A stretch of 5,607 bases of DNA, from the NCBI GenBank assembly GCA_023484675.1, contig JAMDAP010000133.1:1-5607 (forward strand). Reading direction: 5' to 3'. The stretch comes from Bacillota bacterium. GTDB taxonomy: Bacteria > Bacillota_E > Symbiobacteriia > JAMDAP01. The notes under the pieces were generated by a model. It ran no database searches. It was not told the DNA's origin and saw nothing but the letters and a program-made list of their open reading frames with translations. Positions 5,158 to 5,607 of this stretch are shown here, in pieces. Numbering within the stretch: the first letter of the stretch is position 1; every line of letters begins with the position of its first letter. The position numbers and the translations under genes were made by a program.

Positions 5158-5607
5158 TCACGCCAAAGTCCGTACCCAGGGCGCCGGCGCGGCCGCATAG
5201 CGAGGCCCCGACTCGGCTCCCTCCTCCAGGACTACCAGGGCGTCGTAACGCTCGACCAGCTTTTTTGTCGGTTCCGCCGTTGCCACCAACACGCCCACAC
5301 CTGCCACCACGGCGTCGACTTCGCGCACCAGGTCGACCATGCCAAGGGAGGTGCCGCCGGCCTTCATGAAATCGTCTACGATCAGAACCCGTGCGCCCGG
5401 AGCGACAGCGCGGCGCGGCAGGACCATGGTTTGAATCCGGCCGCTGGAACCGGAAACGTAATTGATGCTGACCGCCGGCCACTCCGACGGCCGGCTGCCG
5501 TGGCGCGCCACGGCCAGGGGCACGCCGAGGCTGCGCGCCGTCATCAATGCCAGGGGGATGCCCTTGGTCTCCACGGTCAAGACACACTGGGGCTCCAAAG
5601 GTGCGAA
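5158..5607 (-). CDS. purR: PurR, purine operon repressor, C-terminal part (cut by window edge)
   Basis: The last 149 codons are present; B. subtilis PurR has 285 residues, so the N-terminal winged-helix DNA-binding domain lies beyond the right edge. This is the Gram-positive PurR, which has a phosphoribosyltransferase-like effector domain and is released from pur operators by PRPP; it is unrelated to the LacI-type PurR of E. coli. Seen here are VETKGIPLA (visible residues 12-20), the VSINYVSGSSGRIQTM segment (46-61) and the PRPP-binding motif VLIVDDFMKAGGT (74-86). The VAGVGVLV strand and a short C-terminal tail follow. The reading frame is open to the window edge with no internal stop; an apparent TTG start at 5598 is just a codon inside the gene. 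Its co-occurrence with prs, which makes its effector, is the standard arrangement. Confidence 0.95.
   Translation of the reverse strand, partial: FAPLEPQCVLTVETKGIPLALMTARSLGVPLAVARHGSRPSEWPAVSINYVSGSSGRIQTMVLPRRAVAPGARVLIVDDFMKAGGTSLGMVDLVREVDAVVAGVGVLVATAEPTKKLVERYDALVVLEEGAESGPRYAAAPAPWVRTLA

Noticed and set aside
4946..5587. A 213-codon minus-strand frame over purR and spoVG
   Set aside because: It is out of frame with both recognised proteins and reads through their intergenic signals; it is rich in Gly and Arg as expected of a shifted GC-rich frame.

Overview
The window is a single-direction gene block read entirely on the minus strand. In transcription order (high to low coordinates) it holds: the 3' part of purR, spoVG, glmU, prs, the gene for a CTC/TL5-type L25 ribosomal protein, pth, fin and the 5' part of mfd. 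This is the purR-(yabJ)-spoVG-glmU-prs-ctc-pth-fin(yabK)-mfd order known from Bacillus subtilis. The presence of spoVG and fin together with Gram-positive PurR points to an endospore-forming Bacillota. The GC-rich sequence and heavy use of GTG and TTG starts suggest a high-GC, deep-branching member of the Symbiobacterium/Thermaerobacter/Limnochorda kind; that placement is inference.

Layout from the right: purR (cut by the window edge at 5607) ends at 5158 and is followed by a weak terminator-like hairpin. spoVG stands alone between a sigma-H type promoter (5060-5087) and a strong intrinsic terminator (4694-4724). A second promoter, sigma-A-like and overlapped by a small palindrome, then drives glmU, prs, rplY/ctc and pth, which are separated by 68, 34 and 7 nt with no terminator visible between them. 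A candidate forespore (sigma-G type) promoter sits between pth and fin. Between fin and mfd are 157 nt holding two inverted repeats without U-tracts; mfd then runs off the left edge.

The genes join central supply with stress and development. GlmU makes UDP-GlcNAc for peptidoglycan. Prs makes PRPP for nucleotides, and PRPP is the signal that PurR senses. L25/CTC and Pth serve translation. Mfd couples transcription to repair. SpoVG and Fin are sporulation-linked regulators. I saw no mobile element, CRISPR array, tRNA, rRNA or undescribed multi-gene system. What merits a second look is the regulatory DNA in the gaps, the lack of yabJ/ridA, and substitutions at usually conserved positions of GlmU and Pth.
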